Assembly (NCBI GenBank): GCA_963775295.1
Contig: CAVZIK010000006.1
Coordinates: forward strand, 3,496,349-3,560,348
Length of the DNA stretch: 64,000 nt
From: JAMDEO01 sp963775295
GTDB taxonomy: Bacteria > Actinomycetota > Thermoleophilia > RBG-16-64-13
Direction: 5' to 3'
The notes below the pieces were generated by a model. The model did not search any database. It saw only the letters and a list, made by a program, of their open reading frames with translations, and was not told the DNA's origin. Position 1 is the stretch's first letter. Each line of letters opens with the position of its first letter. The position numbers and the translations under genes were made by a program. Of this stretch, positions 39,023 through 48,936 are shown piece after piece.

Positions 39023-40594
39023 TCAGGGCAGAGACGACGACTGCTTGGGTCGTCTTCGGCTCAGTTCATCAAGATGAAGGAGCCAGTCATCAAATGAGGC
39101 TGATACCTGGGCTCGCTCAAGGGCAAACCCGATTGCGCAATCGGAGAAGAAATGCACTCGACGAAGGCCAGCGTCCACGCTCGGGTGGGCCAGAACGGCC
39201 TGATGGACTATCTCGTTTCGCAGTGGAATCCATCTCTTCTCGATTTCTCGCCGAACAGAACTGGCCTTTTCACCGCCGGAAAGCATGACGTAAGCGAGTC
39301 GGCGGATTAGCGCCGACGCGTCCTCCTTGGGCCTCTGAAAGAGCATCTCGAGAGAAAGCCACGTGTAGAGAAACGCATCGACCGGCAAGTCAGCGAGTAA
39401 CCCGCGATATCGCCAACTCATCGCGCGCTTGACGTGCCTCAAGAGCTCGTTGGATTCATCTTGACAAGAGGATTGCGTGAGGAGAGCGCTGCGGGTCAAT
39501 GCAAGTTCCGACAAGTCGCACGGATCGGGCGCCCCTTTAACCGAACCAAGCCAATACTCGTTGCTCCTCGTGCCTACGACGCGGACAACGTTGCCTAGCA
39601 CCCCGGGTGCGCCTGCCGGACGATGGTAGTCGACGATTTGGTAGCGATGATCGTCTATCTTCTGCTGCAATGCGGAGAACCCGTAAGTAAATCCAATAGA
39701 CGTCAGGGCGTCGCGAATTCGCGAAAGCCCAGCCTGCTTGGCGGTCCACATGTCTTCGGCGTCTATCTGGGTGCAAGCGTAGGCGTCGGCTGCCCACTCG
39801 TCGCGAAGCCACCTGCCCGCGCTCCCGTCGAGCACTTCTCCGGCGCTCGGCACCGAGTCGACGAAACTCACAGGGCCAAGGCAAAGCGGTTCCTTGGGTG
39901 CCCTGACACCGCGCAATGGGGCAACAACCTCATATGGGTCAGGTTCTGTTCGAAAGCGCCAGGTAAGCCCCCAGATGTCGGGAAGAACGTCCTCGTAATG
40001 GTTCCGCGGAATCGGGGCCCCCGGGAGCTGTCCAACACTGCTCCTCTCGATCGCACGGCGCACTACCACAAGAATCTCCGCGATCTGTTGCTGCTCGGCC
40101 CAGGTTGGTTGCCCAGCCGCCACATGCCTGTCGATAGCGGCAACAAAGACAGCATGGTCCTCTGCCACGTCCAGAGCCTGGACCAAGGCATCCCAATCGA
40201 GACCTCTATTCTTTGCCCGGCACAATGGGCTTGCGTCTGAATCGCCCATTTGGAACCCAGTGTGCGAGATGAGAAGCCGGATTATCTGCGCGGGGTGAGC
40301 ACGGCTTAACACGGAGGTCTTCATTGTGTGAAACTGCGGAAGGCCGCAACAAACTGTAAGCCTGCCATTCTCGATGCCAGCCGACACTACATCGCCCGAG
40401 AACACTCCCTGCCCGCGAAGCCGAACAGATACGCTTTCGTTGAGAGCCAGTGAGTGCAGTGCGGGGCTCTCGGGGTCGAGCACGATTCGCGCGCTAGGAG
40501 TCTGATTGACCGCGTTGAACGTCTCGCACGAGATGAGCTCCGGGTGCTTGAAATCCAGCTCACCGAACGAGACCGTGTGCGAGTCCTCTCCCAT
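39023..40594 (-). CDS. HEPN-domain protein (Apea-like) of a defence island
   Basis: The 523-residue protein ends in a helical domain with LPVDAFLYTWLSLEMLFQ and RNEIVH (Arg459 to His464), the RX4-6H motif of HEPN ribonucleases, in a setting resembling Apea-like HEPN. The N-terminal part begins with beta-strand-rich segments (SFGELDFKHPELIS, VSVRLRGQGVFSG), possibly a sensing region. It lies upstream of hsdMSR on the same strand, about 190 bases away. HEPN proteins in such places are often abortive-infection RNases; that role is inference. Confidence 0.7.
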   Translation of the reverse strand: MGEDSHTVSFGELDFKHPELISCETFNAVNQTPSARIVLDPESPALHSLALNESVSVRLRGQGVFSGDVVSAGIENGRLTVCCGLPQFHTMKTSVLSRAHPAQIIRLLISHTGFQMGDSDASPLCRAKNRGLDWDALVQALDVAEDHAVFVAAIDRHVAAGQPTWAEQQQIAEILVVVRRAIERSSVGQLPGAPIPRNHYEDVLPDIWGLTWRFRTEPDPYEVVAPLRGVRAPKEPLCLGPVSFVDSVPSAGEVLDGSAGRWLRDEWAADAYACTQIDAEDMWTAKQAGLSRIRDALTSIGFTYGFSALQQKIDDHRYQIVDYHRPAGAPGVLGNVVRVVGTRSNEYWLGSVKGAPDPCDLSELALTRSALLTQSSCQDESNELLRHVKRAMSWRYRGLLADLPVDAFLYTWLSLEMLFQRPKEDASALIRRLAYVMLSGGEKASSVRREIEKRWIPLRNEIVHQAVLAHPSVDAGLRRVHFFSDCAIGFALERAQVSASFDDWLLHLDELSRRRPKQSSSLP

Positions 40595-40886
40595 CGTTCA
40601 CCGTCCTTCTGCGTATTCCGCACGTTGCTGTGAAGCCCTGCGCGAGCATGGCCTCTGTCGTGGTGATGGCGCCGGCCAGACCATGCTCTCCGCGGTCTTC
40701 GGTCCAAAAACCACAGTCCTAGGGTGGCGCGATTTCAGGGGGTCAGGTCACAGAGACTTCCATATTAGCCCCGCAGTAGAGAGAGTTGCTGGGCATTGTT
40801 AAAGGGTAGCAAATGCTGCCGACCCGTTCAGACGACGTCGCCGAGGACAGCAAGGTGACGGCAAAGAAGGCTAGGGCTGGCGGGGT
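40595..40886. other. Gap between HEPN gene and 634-aa gene
   Basis: It holds the presumed promoter of the HEPN gene and a GGGGTCAGGTCA motif at 40739-40750 that recurs at 44781-44792. No gene was recognised. Confidence 0.4.
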
Positions 40887-42791
40887 CTAGCGCAATAAGG
40901 GCTTTATCGCAGCCCTCATCTTGTTGGCAGACTTAGCCACTCTCGATGCAAACTCCGGAACAGGGAGCTTCTCCTTCGCATACGTGGAGAACGGCACCCC
41001 CTGAAAGTCACCCGTCTTCCAGGTCGTGAGAAGATCGACTGGTGAATGGCCAGCTTCTACCAGCGCCTCGAGATAATTGAGATCGTCGATATCAAGCAGG
41101 CAGAGAGGCCACACGCGGGGATGAGAGAGCTCTTTGAAGACTCCGAGCCGCGACCGGATATAGCCCCACCCCGTTGGCTCCAGGGGGAAGTAGCCTGCGA
41201 TTACGATGATCGGCAGTAGCCTTCGTCCCGGCACCGCCTTTAGGCCGGTGAGTCGCTCCTCGTCGTCCATGAGTAGGGATATAGTCTCGGCGATCTGCCG
41301 TGTCTTCTTCAGCACGCCTGCCTCAATGTCTGCTTCCAGACAAGCGAAATCACCACGGACGCGAGTGCCGAGTTGGAGATTCCTTGTGACTATCTCCACC
41401 ACCATCCAGGTGTCTCCGAAATCGATTACTAGGTCGGCGGATTTGGGTCGCCGCCGTTTGCCTCCGTAAGCGGCTTGTACGTCCTTCTCATCGAAGCTCA
41501 CGGGACTGCAGTTCGGATCCAAGTTCTTGGGCGCGAGAGAGCTGAACTGTCGCTTCACGAGATCTTCCGTCATGCGGCTGTATGTTCCTGACCACGCTCG
41601 TTGCCCGTTCTCGTCGAGGCTTTCAGCGACGAGCCAGTAGAGTCCGGAGGTGAAGCGATCGAGAAGAAGACCGTGGTCGAGTACGAGAAGTCCCTGTGGA
41701 AGCGAGACTATCGGGTAGTCCTCCATGCAGCGGTAGCTCCAATTGTCACTGGGAGAGTCGATGATCTCAGTCGCTTTCTCCAGCGTGACCGAGAAGACGA
41801 ACAGGAACGCGTCGATCTCTGTCTGGAATGACTCATTCGTGGGCGGTGCCATCAACATCGGCTGTCCTTCGGACCACGCGAATGCGGAGCCCACGAACAA
41901 GGTGCCAAGTGCCCACAGCGCCGCCGGGTCGAGTCCAGTGGCCTCTTTCAGCAGTTGAAGCGGCGACGCTGGCAAACGCGGGTCCGGTTTAACGTGCGAA
42001 TGCTCCGTCCAGAGTTCCCAGTACCATGACATCTGGTCAAGCGCTGTTCGATCGCGGCTGAAAGCTCCCAGCCGCACCATGTCCATGAGGACTCCCTCAG
42101 GGACATTTCCGAAGACTACATTCGAGCGACTGTCGTCCATGGTGATGAGACTAGCGGCAGCATGGCTAAGCATTATCGCGACCAATCCCACAGACGCCTT
42201 GGAGGGGCCCGGAGGGCCTGAAGGTCCGAGAGCCAATACCTTCTTTGTGGCAAGTAGTATGGGCTGCCGCGCGAGGAGACGAACTTCACCGAGCCGCTCG
42301 GCAAGCGACCGCCGAAAGCGACCCGCCGCCTCAGGCTGGAGCAACTGGGCGAAACCGGAAATATCATTGACCCGATCGCGCTCCTTGGTAGCAATCCGGT
42401 TAAGCATCGCAAGACAAATGAGGAGGTCGACTGCGCTGTGCTGACCAGCAAGCCTGTTAAAGAAGAGATCTGGGTCCACTGGCAGGTAATCCTCAAGCGT
42501 CACCCAGGTGCCGATGAGATCCATGGGCTGCCTGTCACGATAGTCAAGGGGAACTAAGAGGCCACTTGGAAGCAATCGGTAGCTCGAGCTGATTGAACGC
42601 AGGGAGGTCCCAGCCGTGTAGGGCACTCCCGCTCGCATCAAGGCGAGAAAGGGAGGAAGATCGGGCGGCTCGGATGCTCGGACGAAGTTGGTCAAGGTCG
42701 CCATCTGAGACGCGAAATCCGTGCCCTCACCCAGGGGGATTCCGAAGTCAACCCCATATGGTCCGTCGCGGTAGTCTCGGTTCATGCGCAT
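40887..42791 (-). CDS. Hypothetical protein with possible nuclease core (634 aa)
   Basis: The start ATG at 42791 follows GGTGAGG; the open frame upstream to 42974 has no better signal. The protein is soluble. In the second half (about residues 430-470) RPKSADLVIDFGDTWMVVEI and VTRN resemble the D...ExV/K strands of a PD-(D/E)XK nuclease, with a basic GGKRRRPK just before. The canonical Lys after the Glu is replaced, so this is only suggestive. I do not recognise the family. Its place between the HEPN gene and an insertion sequence suggests a defence-island role. Confidence 0.6.
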   Translation of the reverse strand: MRMNRDYRDGPYGVDFGIPLGEGTDFASQMATLTNFVRASEPPDLPPFLALMRAGVPYTAGTSLRSISSSYRLLPSGLLVPLDYRDRQPMDLIGTWVTLEDYLPVDPDLFFNRLAGQHSAVDLLICLAMLNRIATKERDRVNDISGFAQLLQPEAAGRFRRSLAERLGEVRLLARQPILLATKKVLALGPSGPPGPSKASVGLVAIMLSHAAASLITMDDSRSNVVFGNVPEGVLMDMVRLGAFSRDRTALDQMSWYWELWTEHSHVKPDPRLPASPLQLLKEATGLDPAALWALGTLFVGSAFAWSEGQPMLMAPPTNESFQTEIDAFLFVFSVTLEKATEIIDSPSDNWSYRCMEDYPIVSLPQGLLVLDHGLLLDRFTSGLYWLVAESLDENGQRAWSGTYSRMTEDLVKRQFSSLAPKNLDPNCSPVSFDEKDVQAAYGGKRRRPKSADLVIDFGDTWMVVEIVTRNLQLGTRVRGDFACLEADIEAGVLKKTRQIAETISLLMDDEERLTGLKAVPGRRLLPIIVIAGYFPLEPTGWGYIRSRLGVFKELSHPRVWPLCLLDIDDLNYLEALVEAGHSPVDLLTTWKTGDFQGVPFSTYAKEKLPVPEFASRVAKSANKMRAAIKPLLR

Positions 42792-43111
42792 GCCCTCACC
42801 GAAGTTCACCAGCCCCTTGCAGCGAGTATAGCGGGCAGGTCGGACGGAGCGCCCCTTGTGGTTGGCGCCATGACGGTGCCCCGGACTGTCGCATACGACT
42901 CTGTGACCGGACTTGCCCGTCTGAAAACGAGTCATCAGCAGCCAAAACGTGCCTGGCATGTGCGGACACCGCACGACGAGGTCTACCGCGTGGGGACGTT
43001 GACTGTACCGAGAAATACAGGGACTTCACGCGCAGTGTGGTGTTCCTTGCGTGAACATCGGGCCCGATACTAGCCCTTTTCGGGCTCAGTGACCTTCTCC
43101 CCAGAGAAGCA
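42792..43111. other. Gap upstream of the 634-aa gene
   Basis: No supported gene. It contains the promoter region of the 634-aa gene, and its right end borders the hairpin and tRNA-Lys fragment. Confidence 0.4.
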
Positions 43112-43137
43112 GAAAGCCCCGCACGTTGGAGGCTTTC
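43112..43137 (-). terminator. Degenerate hairpin next to tRNA-Lys fragment
   Basis: GAAAGCC (43112-43118) pairs with GGCTTTC (43131-43137) around a 12-base loop. It occupies the same place relative to the tRNA-Lys 3' half as the much stronger hairpin at 49870-49892, so it may be a decayed tRNA terminator. Confidence 0.4.
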
Positions 43138-43141
43138 ATGC

Positions 43142-43181
43142 TAATGAGCCGTGATGGACTCGAACCATCGACGCTCGGATT
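43142..43181 (-). tRNA. Partial tRNA-Lys 3' half, copy 1 (possible att site)
   Basis: On the minus strand this reads as the 3' anticodon-stem strand, T arm (GGTTCGAGTCC loop region) and acceptor 3' strand of tRNA-Lys, with no D arm or 5' strand. It matches bases 49893-49932 at 39 of 40 positions in the same orientation. Homology stops within the anticodon loop; copy 2 reaches further, into AAAAGT. It is probably an attachment-site remnant. The IS110 element begins immediately to its right. Confidence 0.75.
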
Positions 43182-43270
43182 GCAGATGAGATACGAAAGT
43201 CAGCCCCCGGGGGTACCGTTAGGTCCCCAAATCAAAGACGGGCTCATGGGCCCAAAGAAGGAGGCTGGCC

Positions 43271-44356
43271 ATGAACGACGTTGCCACTGCTCAGGAAGGC
43301 ACGTTGACCGTGGGACTCGATCTCGGAGACCGCTACAGTCAAATCTGCGTTCTTGCCGAAGACGGCGAACTTCTGGAGGAGGCGCGAGTGCGCACCACCC
43401 CGGCCGCTCTTTCTCGTCGCTTCGGCTCCCAGGAGTCCGCCCGCGTGGTTCTCGAGGCAGGGACACATTCTCCCTGGGTGAGTCGCCTTCTGGCCGAACT
43501 CGGCCACGAGGTGATCGTCGCCAACCCCCGCCGACTTCGTCTGATCTACGAGAACCACAGCAAGAGCGACCGGGTGGACGCCGCCTATCTGGCCCGGGTG
43601 GGCCGTCTTGACCCAGGCCTGCTTGCTCCTTTGCGGCATCGCTCCGCCATAACACAGGCCGATCTCGTCTTGCTTCGCAGCCGCGAGGCCCTGATCCGCA
43701 ACCGCACCGCCCTTATCAACCACGCACGGGGAGCGGTCAAAGCGGCCGGGGGCCGGCTACCGCAATGCTCTGCCCCCTGCTTCGCCAGCAAAGCGAGAGC
43801 CCATATTCCCCCGGAGCTTGAGCCGGCGCTGGTCGCCGTGCTGGAAACGATCGCTCACCTGAGCGCCCAGATTCGCACCTTGGAGGTCCGCATCCAGGAC
43901 ATGGCGAAGGAACACTATCCGGAGACAAGGCTGCTCAGACAGGTGCCCGGTGTGGGCCCCATCACCGCTGTCACCTACCTGCTCACCCTGGAGGACCCGG
44001 CTCGCTTTCCCCGCAGCCGCGCTGTTGGCTCCTATCTGGGCTTGCGTCCCCGGCAGAAGGACTCTGGTTCGTCCAAGCCCCAGCTCCGCATCACCAAAGC
44101 GGGCGACGAGGCTGTTCGTCGACTTCTTGTGGGGGCCGCGCAGTACATCCTCGGACGCTTCGGACCGGATTCGGATCTGAGACGCTGGGGGCTCAAGCTG
44201 GCCGCATCGGGAGGGAAAGCCGGCAAGAACCGAGCGGTCGTCGCGGTGGCTCGGAAGCTATCGGTGCTTCTTCTGCGCTTATGGGTAACCGGCGAGGCTT
44301 ACGAGCCCTTGCGCAATGCCCGGATAAGGGAACAAGTCTCTCCCCAGGCTTCATGA
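43271..44356 (+). CDS. IS110 family transposase
   Basis: The 361-residue protein has the IS110 DEDD RuvC-like N-terminal domain (GLDLGDRYSQI; VLEAGTHSPW; SKSDRVDAAYLARVG) and the C-terminal transposase_20 domain (RLLRQVPGVGPITAVTYLL, then YLGLRPRQKDSGSS). AGGAGG lies six bases before the ATG. It appears intact. IS110 elements lack ordinary terminal inverted repeats and use a bridge RNA encoded in a non-coding flank. The insertion abuts the tRNA-Lys fragment. Confidence 0.95.
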   Translation: MNDVATAQEGTLTVGLDLGDRYSQICVLAEDGELLEEARVRTTPAALSRRFGSQESARVVLEAGTHSPWVSRLLAELGHEVIVANPRRLRLIYENHSKSDRVDAAYLARVGRLDPGLLAPLRHRSAITQADLVLLRSREALIRNRTALINHARGAVKAAGGRLPQCSAPCFASKARAHIPPELEPALVAVLETIAHLSAQIRTLEVRIQDMAKEHYPETRLLRQVPGVGPITAVTYLLTLEDPARFPRSRAVGSYLGLRPRQKDSGSSKPQLRITKAGDEAVRRLLVGAAQYILGRFGPDSDLRRWGLKLAASGGKAGKNRAVVAVARKLSVLLLRLWVTGEAYEPLRNARIREQVSPQAS

Positions 44357-44780
44357 AGACTGAAAGAGACTGGCTAGGCTAGCAGCGCCAACAACCGGCC
44401 AAGGAGGTCGCCTCTCGCCTTGCTTGAAGAACGGACCAACCCCCAGTTCCGAGACGACTGCGCTTCGGACCTTTGGCTTAACGGTTAGGCGCCGATGCCC
44501 TTATCGCCGCCGGTGTCTTCCCCGCAGCCCGTGTTGCAGATTGGCAGCGTCTCAAACTGGATCGGACCTCAACATGCACCGAACCCCAAGACCGGGTTTC
44601 ACCAAGAGTGCGGATGGAAGCGTGGTTGTGGTCTGGTTCTTCGATAGGAGATAGGAAAAGGACGAAGACTTGACATGACTGGCTTTCTTATGGAAGGTCC
44701 GAGCACTCTCCCCTCGGATCCCAATCATGGCGCCCTTCGGGACTGCCACCTCTTCTAGCACGGGCAGTGGACAAACGAAC
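44357..44780 (+). mobile_element. Non-coding 3' flank of the IS110 element
   Basis: About 420 bases after the transposase have no convincing gene. In the IS1111 group this side carries the bridge RNA, in the IS110 group the other side does. The upstream non-coding stretch here is only about 90 bases if the tRNA fragment marks the edge, so the downstream side is the better place for it. The exact right end was not found. Confidence 0.4.
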
Positions 44781-44809
44781 GGGGTCAGGTCAGGATGGTC
44801 GACGTGGGC

Positions 44810-47800
44810 TCACTCGCCCGCCATGCGGCCCTCTTGTTCTCGAGTTACCCAGAGGCTGCCGTTGACGCCTTCGGGTCCCAGGACATATGCTCCACTGATA
44901 TCTGTGCGGTGGAGCCGCCCCTGGTCATTCCAGCCCCCAGACATCTCCTTCGCGGCCAACACGGTCCAGACAACGGTGAGCCCCTGTTCAGCCAGGTAGG
45001 ACTTGAGGGCGGCCTGTCGCACCAACAGACGTCCCGCGGCGTCCGTGTCAACAGAGGGATCGAATGCGACAACGATGCCATTTGAGGTCCACGTCCCGTC
45101 CATTTCGTCATGCGATAGACCCAGGCCCCTTACTAGGGCGAGAGGCGGCAGGTAGACATTGAAGGACTCCTTAACCGAGCAGTCCCTGTCGGCGGAACTC
45201 CCTGTATAGCCGTCGCTGGCGACTAGGACCGGCACCTTTAGCTCACCCCTTTCTGCTTCGGTTATCCACCCCGAACGCTCCGACTCAGGTTCGGTCACGA
45301 GATCCCCAAAAGCCTGCGAGTCGGGATATTCCCTCAAATACACCTCTGAGAACGGGTGGCTCTCGGGCATCCAGCGGCCCATGAAGTTTTGTTTGACCGC
45401 CCACTCCAGGAATTCGTCGGCGCGGTCAACGCTCACCAAGTAGGCCTGAATCTGACACCAGAACCGCCTATGGAGTGATGAGTATTCCTCGATTCCCGGG
45501 GCGAGCGGCCGACGCCACTCGTGAGATCCCTCAAGGGATAGCCAGGTATCTCCGCTATCGTCGCGCAGTTCAATGGCCGCGACCGGATCGATGAGGTCGT
45601 CTACGGTGGCGAGCCAGCCGGCGTCGTCGCATTCCGTCGCCTCAGGGTCGTACGTAGGAAGCTCGCACCAAACAGGAGCCACGCCATGGACTAGTCCATC
45701 GGCCAAGCACGTGGGGTCGATATCCCGGAAGTAGCCGATCCAGGGACCGTGATACTCGGGGGACTGACTCCCACCCCATCTATCCTCAAGCGCGAAATTG
45801 TCGGCCAGTAGGCCGAGAAACTCGTAGTGAGCAATCCACTCATACTTCTTGCCGATTCGCTCGATCTTGCGAGTGTCACTTCGGCTCCGAACCGATCCGG
45901 CGTCCACGGCACCGAAACGCTCCTCGGTCCAGCCAAGCTCAAGGCAGCGCAGAAAGACCCACGACTGCTCAATTGCGAGGTCGAATTTATCGTCAGGCAC
46001 AGGTTGCTCGTTTGCCGCGAGCAAGTCTTTGAACTCGACCGTCTGCTCAGGAGTGAGAAGCCTTCGCAGCTCCTTCTCACCGCGTAGCCTCCGCGACTCT
46101 CCCTCCTGATCTCCCTGATCCCCTTGCTCTCGCAAGTCGGCGACCCAGTTCAGGAACGAATCAATGCGCGAATCTCTCCAAGCCCGATACGCGTCTCTGG
46201 CATCACCATCCAAGCCTTCCTCGAATCGCTCCCACCTGTCGGCAACCGTCGGCGGCCTTTGTTCACCAATTCGCCTGTTACTCCATGGGGTGCTTCCAGC
46301 GTTCGTGCCGATAACGTACCAGCCGAAGTCCCACTCCATGACTGAGTGCCAGATGGACCCGTACTCACGCACGTAGCCCTCAGCGCCAGCGAAACGGGAC
46401 TTGAGTTCCTCCTTGTTGGGCACGTCCATGGGAAAGGCGGCGTTATAGGGTGGGCGAGACACCGCGCCCTCGGTTTCATTAATCACTCCAGCTCTCAGGG
46501 CGAGCTCAACGATGCCTCTTGCGTAGTCCCGGGTGAGAAGGTGGGTGTTGTCCCGGCGTGAGAAGAAGCCATCGAGAAGTACCCGGGAGGATGCGGCAAG
46601 CGCCCCGACATCGGGATTGCGCGTCAGGGCGCCAAGGGCGGCGCAGTAGACGCGTTCAATCACGTAGGGATCGTTCACCGAATCGAACACAGTGAGCAAC
46701 TCAGGCACGACCGCTGGATGGTGCTCCAGCAAGGCAACGGTCGCCTTGGTGGCGTCATCTCGCAGGAATCGACTTGGAGAGACGAAGAGCCAAGACAACG
46801 CGATGGCGGTCAGAAGCGCAGCCTCCGACTGAACGCGTTCACGGCCAGGCGCGCGACGCGCCCAGGATATGAGACGGTCGACAGCAGTACCTTCATTGGC
46901 GTACCGGTGCCGAAGCCAACCGGTCCACCACCGATCGCGATCAGGCAGCGACCATCCGTCCAGCAAATTGTGCAAGGCCTTGGCGTTCAATCGATAGTCG
47001 GGCACGCTTGCGACCGACAACAGGACCTCGAACAACTCCTCCAGAAGCCCACGCTTCTTGAGTATGACCGCGTTTATGTAGTCGATTGCGGGCTGGCCCA
47101 AAGCATCGGGCTTGCGCCAGATGAGGCTATCTAGAAACGCGCTGCTCATCTGGCGCTTCACCGCCACACCGGTGGGGACGAAGTCCGTTAGTTCATGCTC
47201 TCCGTTGGTTCTTTCGGGAATCTGTGCCGCAAGTGCTTCCAGCAGGCCCTGTCCCCCCTCCAAGCGCGCAATCCGTCCCAAAGGGGTGTCCGCCTCGAAT
47301 GCCTTCTCCGGCTCCTTTGCCAGTGGCTCGAAATGACGATTGAGAAGGAAACGCACGATGAGGTGGTCGCTGAACTTCTGATACGAGAAGCGCAAGACGT
47401 AATGGCTGACTTCTCTATCGCGGCCGAACCGCGGCGCCTTCGTGAGCAGCGCATGCTTTTCCGCTAGAGCCAGGGCTTCCCGACCCATGCCCGGAAAGGC
47501 TGCCTCGGCGACAGCAAGCGCGTCCTCAAATGGAATCTCCTGCGCTCCGTGCTCGCCCATCCACGTCGCAATTGGCTTCACTAGATTCGTCCAGACGAAC
47601 TGCGGTGAAGCCCGCCTCACGCCGAGTTCACCGCTGATGCTGGGGCCCACTTTCTTCGCATACACTTCGAAGATGTGCGTGCCACCCTGATGGCCGCGGA
47701 AATCGCGCGGCTTCTCCCCGGAGAAGGCTATGCAGAACAGCTTCAGGAATAGCGGGTTAGTGAACTCAGGGCCGAGAAGCGGAATCTCTGGCCATTGCAC

Positions 47801-48769
47801 CCGATAGTGAGTGAAGAAGGCTCGAACGGCGTCCCACAGGTTTTGGGAGAAACCCGGGTGCTCAATTCGCATGACTCGTTCGAGAAATTCGGCGTCCACG
47901 GCCGCATCCTCAAACCCAGTCCGAACTGATAATGCGACACACACGTGCGGATAGTCGGCCACCGCTCCTTCCAGCCAGCGGAGCCCGTTCTGCCACAAAC
48001 CGCAAGGAATAGTCTCATTGATTGCGTCGACCAGAAGAAGAGCGCGAGTGCCACTACTGGCCCCGACGGCCTCAAGTTCACTGAGTATCTCCGTAAGCGT
48101 GTAGCGTTCGCTTAGACCGAGCCTTGCGCCGAAATCCCTAACATGGTCCAAGCCGGAGAACCTGTCACCAAAAAGCACGATCGTCGCAAGGCCGTCTACT
48201 GCCCTCTCTCGCGCCACGTGAAGCAGGAGGTGCGTCTTGCCTGAGCCCGCGGAGCCGGTCAAGAGAAGCAGTCGACGGTTTGCGGCGACAGTCATCGTCG
48301 CCTCGCACAGGTCGATGGCTTCACTCAGGAGGTCAGCCGCCTTGTTGACCTGGTGCAGGGTGTAGTCTGAAATCTTATGCTCAGATTCCGCTGACTCCCG
48401 GTTGACGTGCCGGCTGCGCAGTTCCCATGCGGCCTCCAGCCCCCGGCGGCTGACCTCGACAATTCGCTCAACTTCAACAATGCTCTCGGGGGGAGTGGAA
48501 GATGCCTCCAACAGCGCACTCGAGACCAACTTTGTCGCTTCTTCGACAATGGGGAGCTCTTCGGAGGTGTCGGCATCGACGCTCTGCGAAAAGGCGGCAG
48601 CAAGCTTGTTGCCAATTGCCGCAAGTGTGTCCCGGTATCGCTTGGTGCGGCCAAAGCCATCAAAGATCCGGGAGAAGTCTAGATCGACATCAAGTCCACT
48701 GTCGAACCGAGGCCCAGCGGTAGATTCCGCCGAGCGAAGGTGCTGATCCTGCCAACCAGTGGGCAGCAA
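44810..48769 (-). CDS. STAND-type NTPase, Avs-like (1319 aa)
   Basis: The protein has a helical N-terminal region of about 150 residues, a P-loop NTPase with Walker A LLTGSAGSGKT (Lys178) and Walker B RALLLVDAINETI (Asp248; the D-A-x-N-E form seen in Avs-like and other STAND ATPases), then a long C-terminal region, Trp-rich in its second half, of the sort that senses ligands. Avs proteins recognise phage proteins and trigger an effector. Here no nuclease, SIR2 or protease domain is recognisable at the N terminus, so the effector is unclear. A TTG start is chosen because GGGAGG precedes it. It is divergent from the 198-residue gene. Confidence 0.75.
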   Translation of the reverse strand: MLPTGWQDQHLRSAESTAGPRFDSGLDVDLDFSRIFDGFGRTKRYRDTLAAIGNKLAAAFSQSVDADTSEELPIVEEATKLVSSALLEASSTPPESIVEVERIVEVSRRGLEAAWELRSRHVNRESAESEHKISDYTLHQVNKAADLLSEAIDLCEATMTVAANRRLLLLTGSAGSGKTHLLLHVARERAVDGLATIVLFGDRFSGLDHVRDFGARLGLSERYTLTEILSELEAVGASSGTRALLLVDAINETIPCGLWQNGLRWLEGAVADYPHVCVALSVRTGFEDAAVDAEFLERVMRIEHPGFSQNLWDAVRAFFTHYRVQWPEIPLLGPEFTNPLFLKLFCIAFSGEKPRDFRGHQGGTHIFEVYAKKVGPSISGELGVRRASPQFVWTNLVKPIATWMGEHGAQEIPFEDALAVAEAAFPGMGREALALAEKHALLTKAPRFGRDREVSHYVLRFSYQKFSDHLIVRFLLNRHFEPLAKEPEKAFEADTPLGRIARLEGGQGLLEALAAQIPERTNGEHELTDFVPTGVAVKRQMSSAFLDSLIWRKPDALGQPAIDYINAVILKKRGLLEELFEVLLSVASVPDYRLNAKALHNLLDGWSLPDRDRWWTGWLRHRYANEGTAVDRLISWARRAPGRERVQSEAALLTAIALSWLFVSPSRFLRDDATKATVALLEHHPAVVPELLTVFDSVNDPYVIERVYCAALGALTRNPDVGALAASSRVLLDGFFSRRDNTHLLTRDYARGIVELALRAGVINETEGAVSRPPYNAAFPMDVPNKEELKSRFAGAEGYVREYGSIWHSVMEWDFGWYVIGTNAGSTPWSNRRIGEQRPPTVADRWERFEEGLDGDARDAYRAWRDSRIDSFLNWVADLREQGDQGDQEGESRRLRGEKELRRLLTPEQTVEFKDLLAANEQPVPDDKFDLAIEQSWVFLRCLELGWTEERFGAVDAGSVRSRSDTRKIERIGKKYEWIAHYEFLGLLADNFALEDRWGGSQSPEYHGPWIGYFRDIDPTCLADGLVHGVAPVWCELPTYDPEATECDDAGWLATVDDLIDPVAAIELRDDSGDTWLSLEGSHEWRRPLAPGIEEYSSLHRRFWCQIQAYLVSVDRADEFLEWAVKQNFMGRWMPESHPFSEVYLREYPDSQAFGDLVTEPESERSGWITEAERGELKVPVLVASDGYTGSSADRDCSVKESFNVYLPPLALVRGLGLSHDEMDGTWTSNGIVVAFDPSVDTDAAGRLLVRQAALKSYLAEQGLTVVWTVLAAKEMSGGWNDQGRLHRTDISGAYVLGPEGVNGSLWVTREQEGRMAGE

Positions 48770-48936
48770 AGAAACCTCCCGTCGTTTGGACTAGCATAAC
48801 AGCGAACACTTACGCGCTTGCCCGCGTAAAACCGGAAGGCTCGACAATGCAGCGCGACCGCCGTCGCCTGTGACGTATCATTGGCTGACTGGCCGGGCCT
48901 GAAATGTGAACCGATGGGTGAGTCGAAGGAGTCCAA

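Noticed and set aside
43126..43611. A 161-codon ORF across the tRNA-Lys fragment and the IS110 gene start.
   Set aside because: It reads out of frame through the transposase and has no domain.
40739..44792. GGGGTCAGGTCA at 40739-40750 and again at 44781-44792.
   Set aside because: This resembles words seen in REP-type or transposon-end sequences, but two short copies without a surrounding hairpin or Y1 transposase do not support a defined element.
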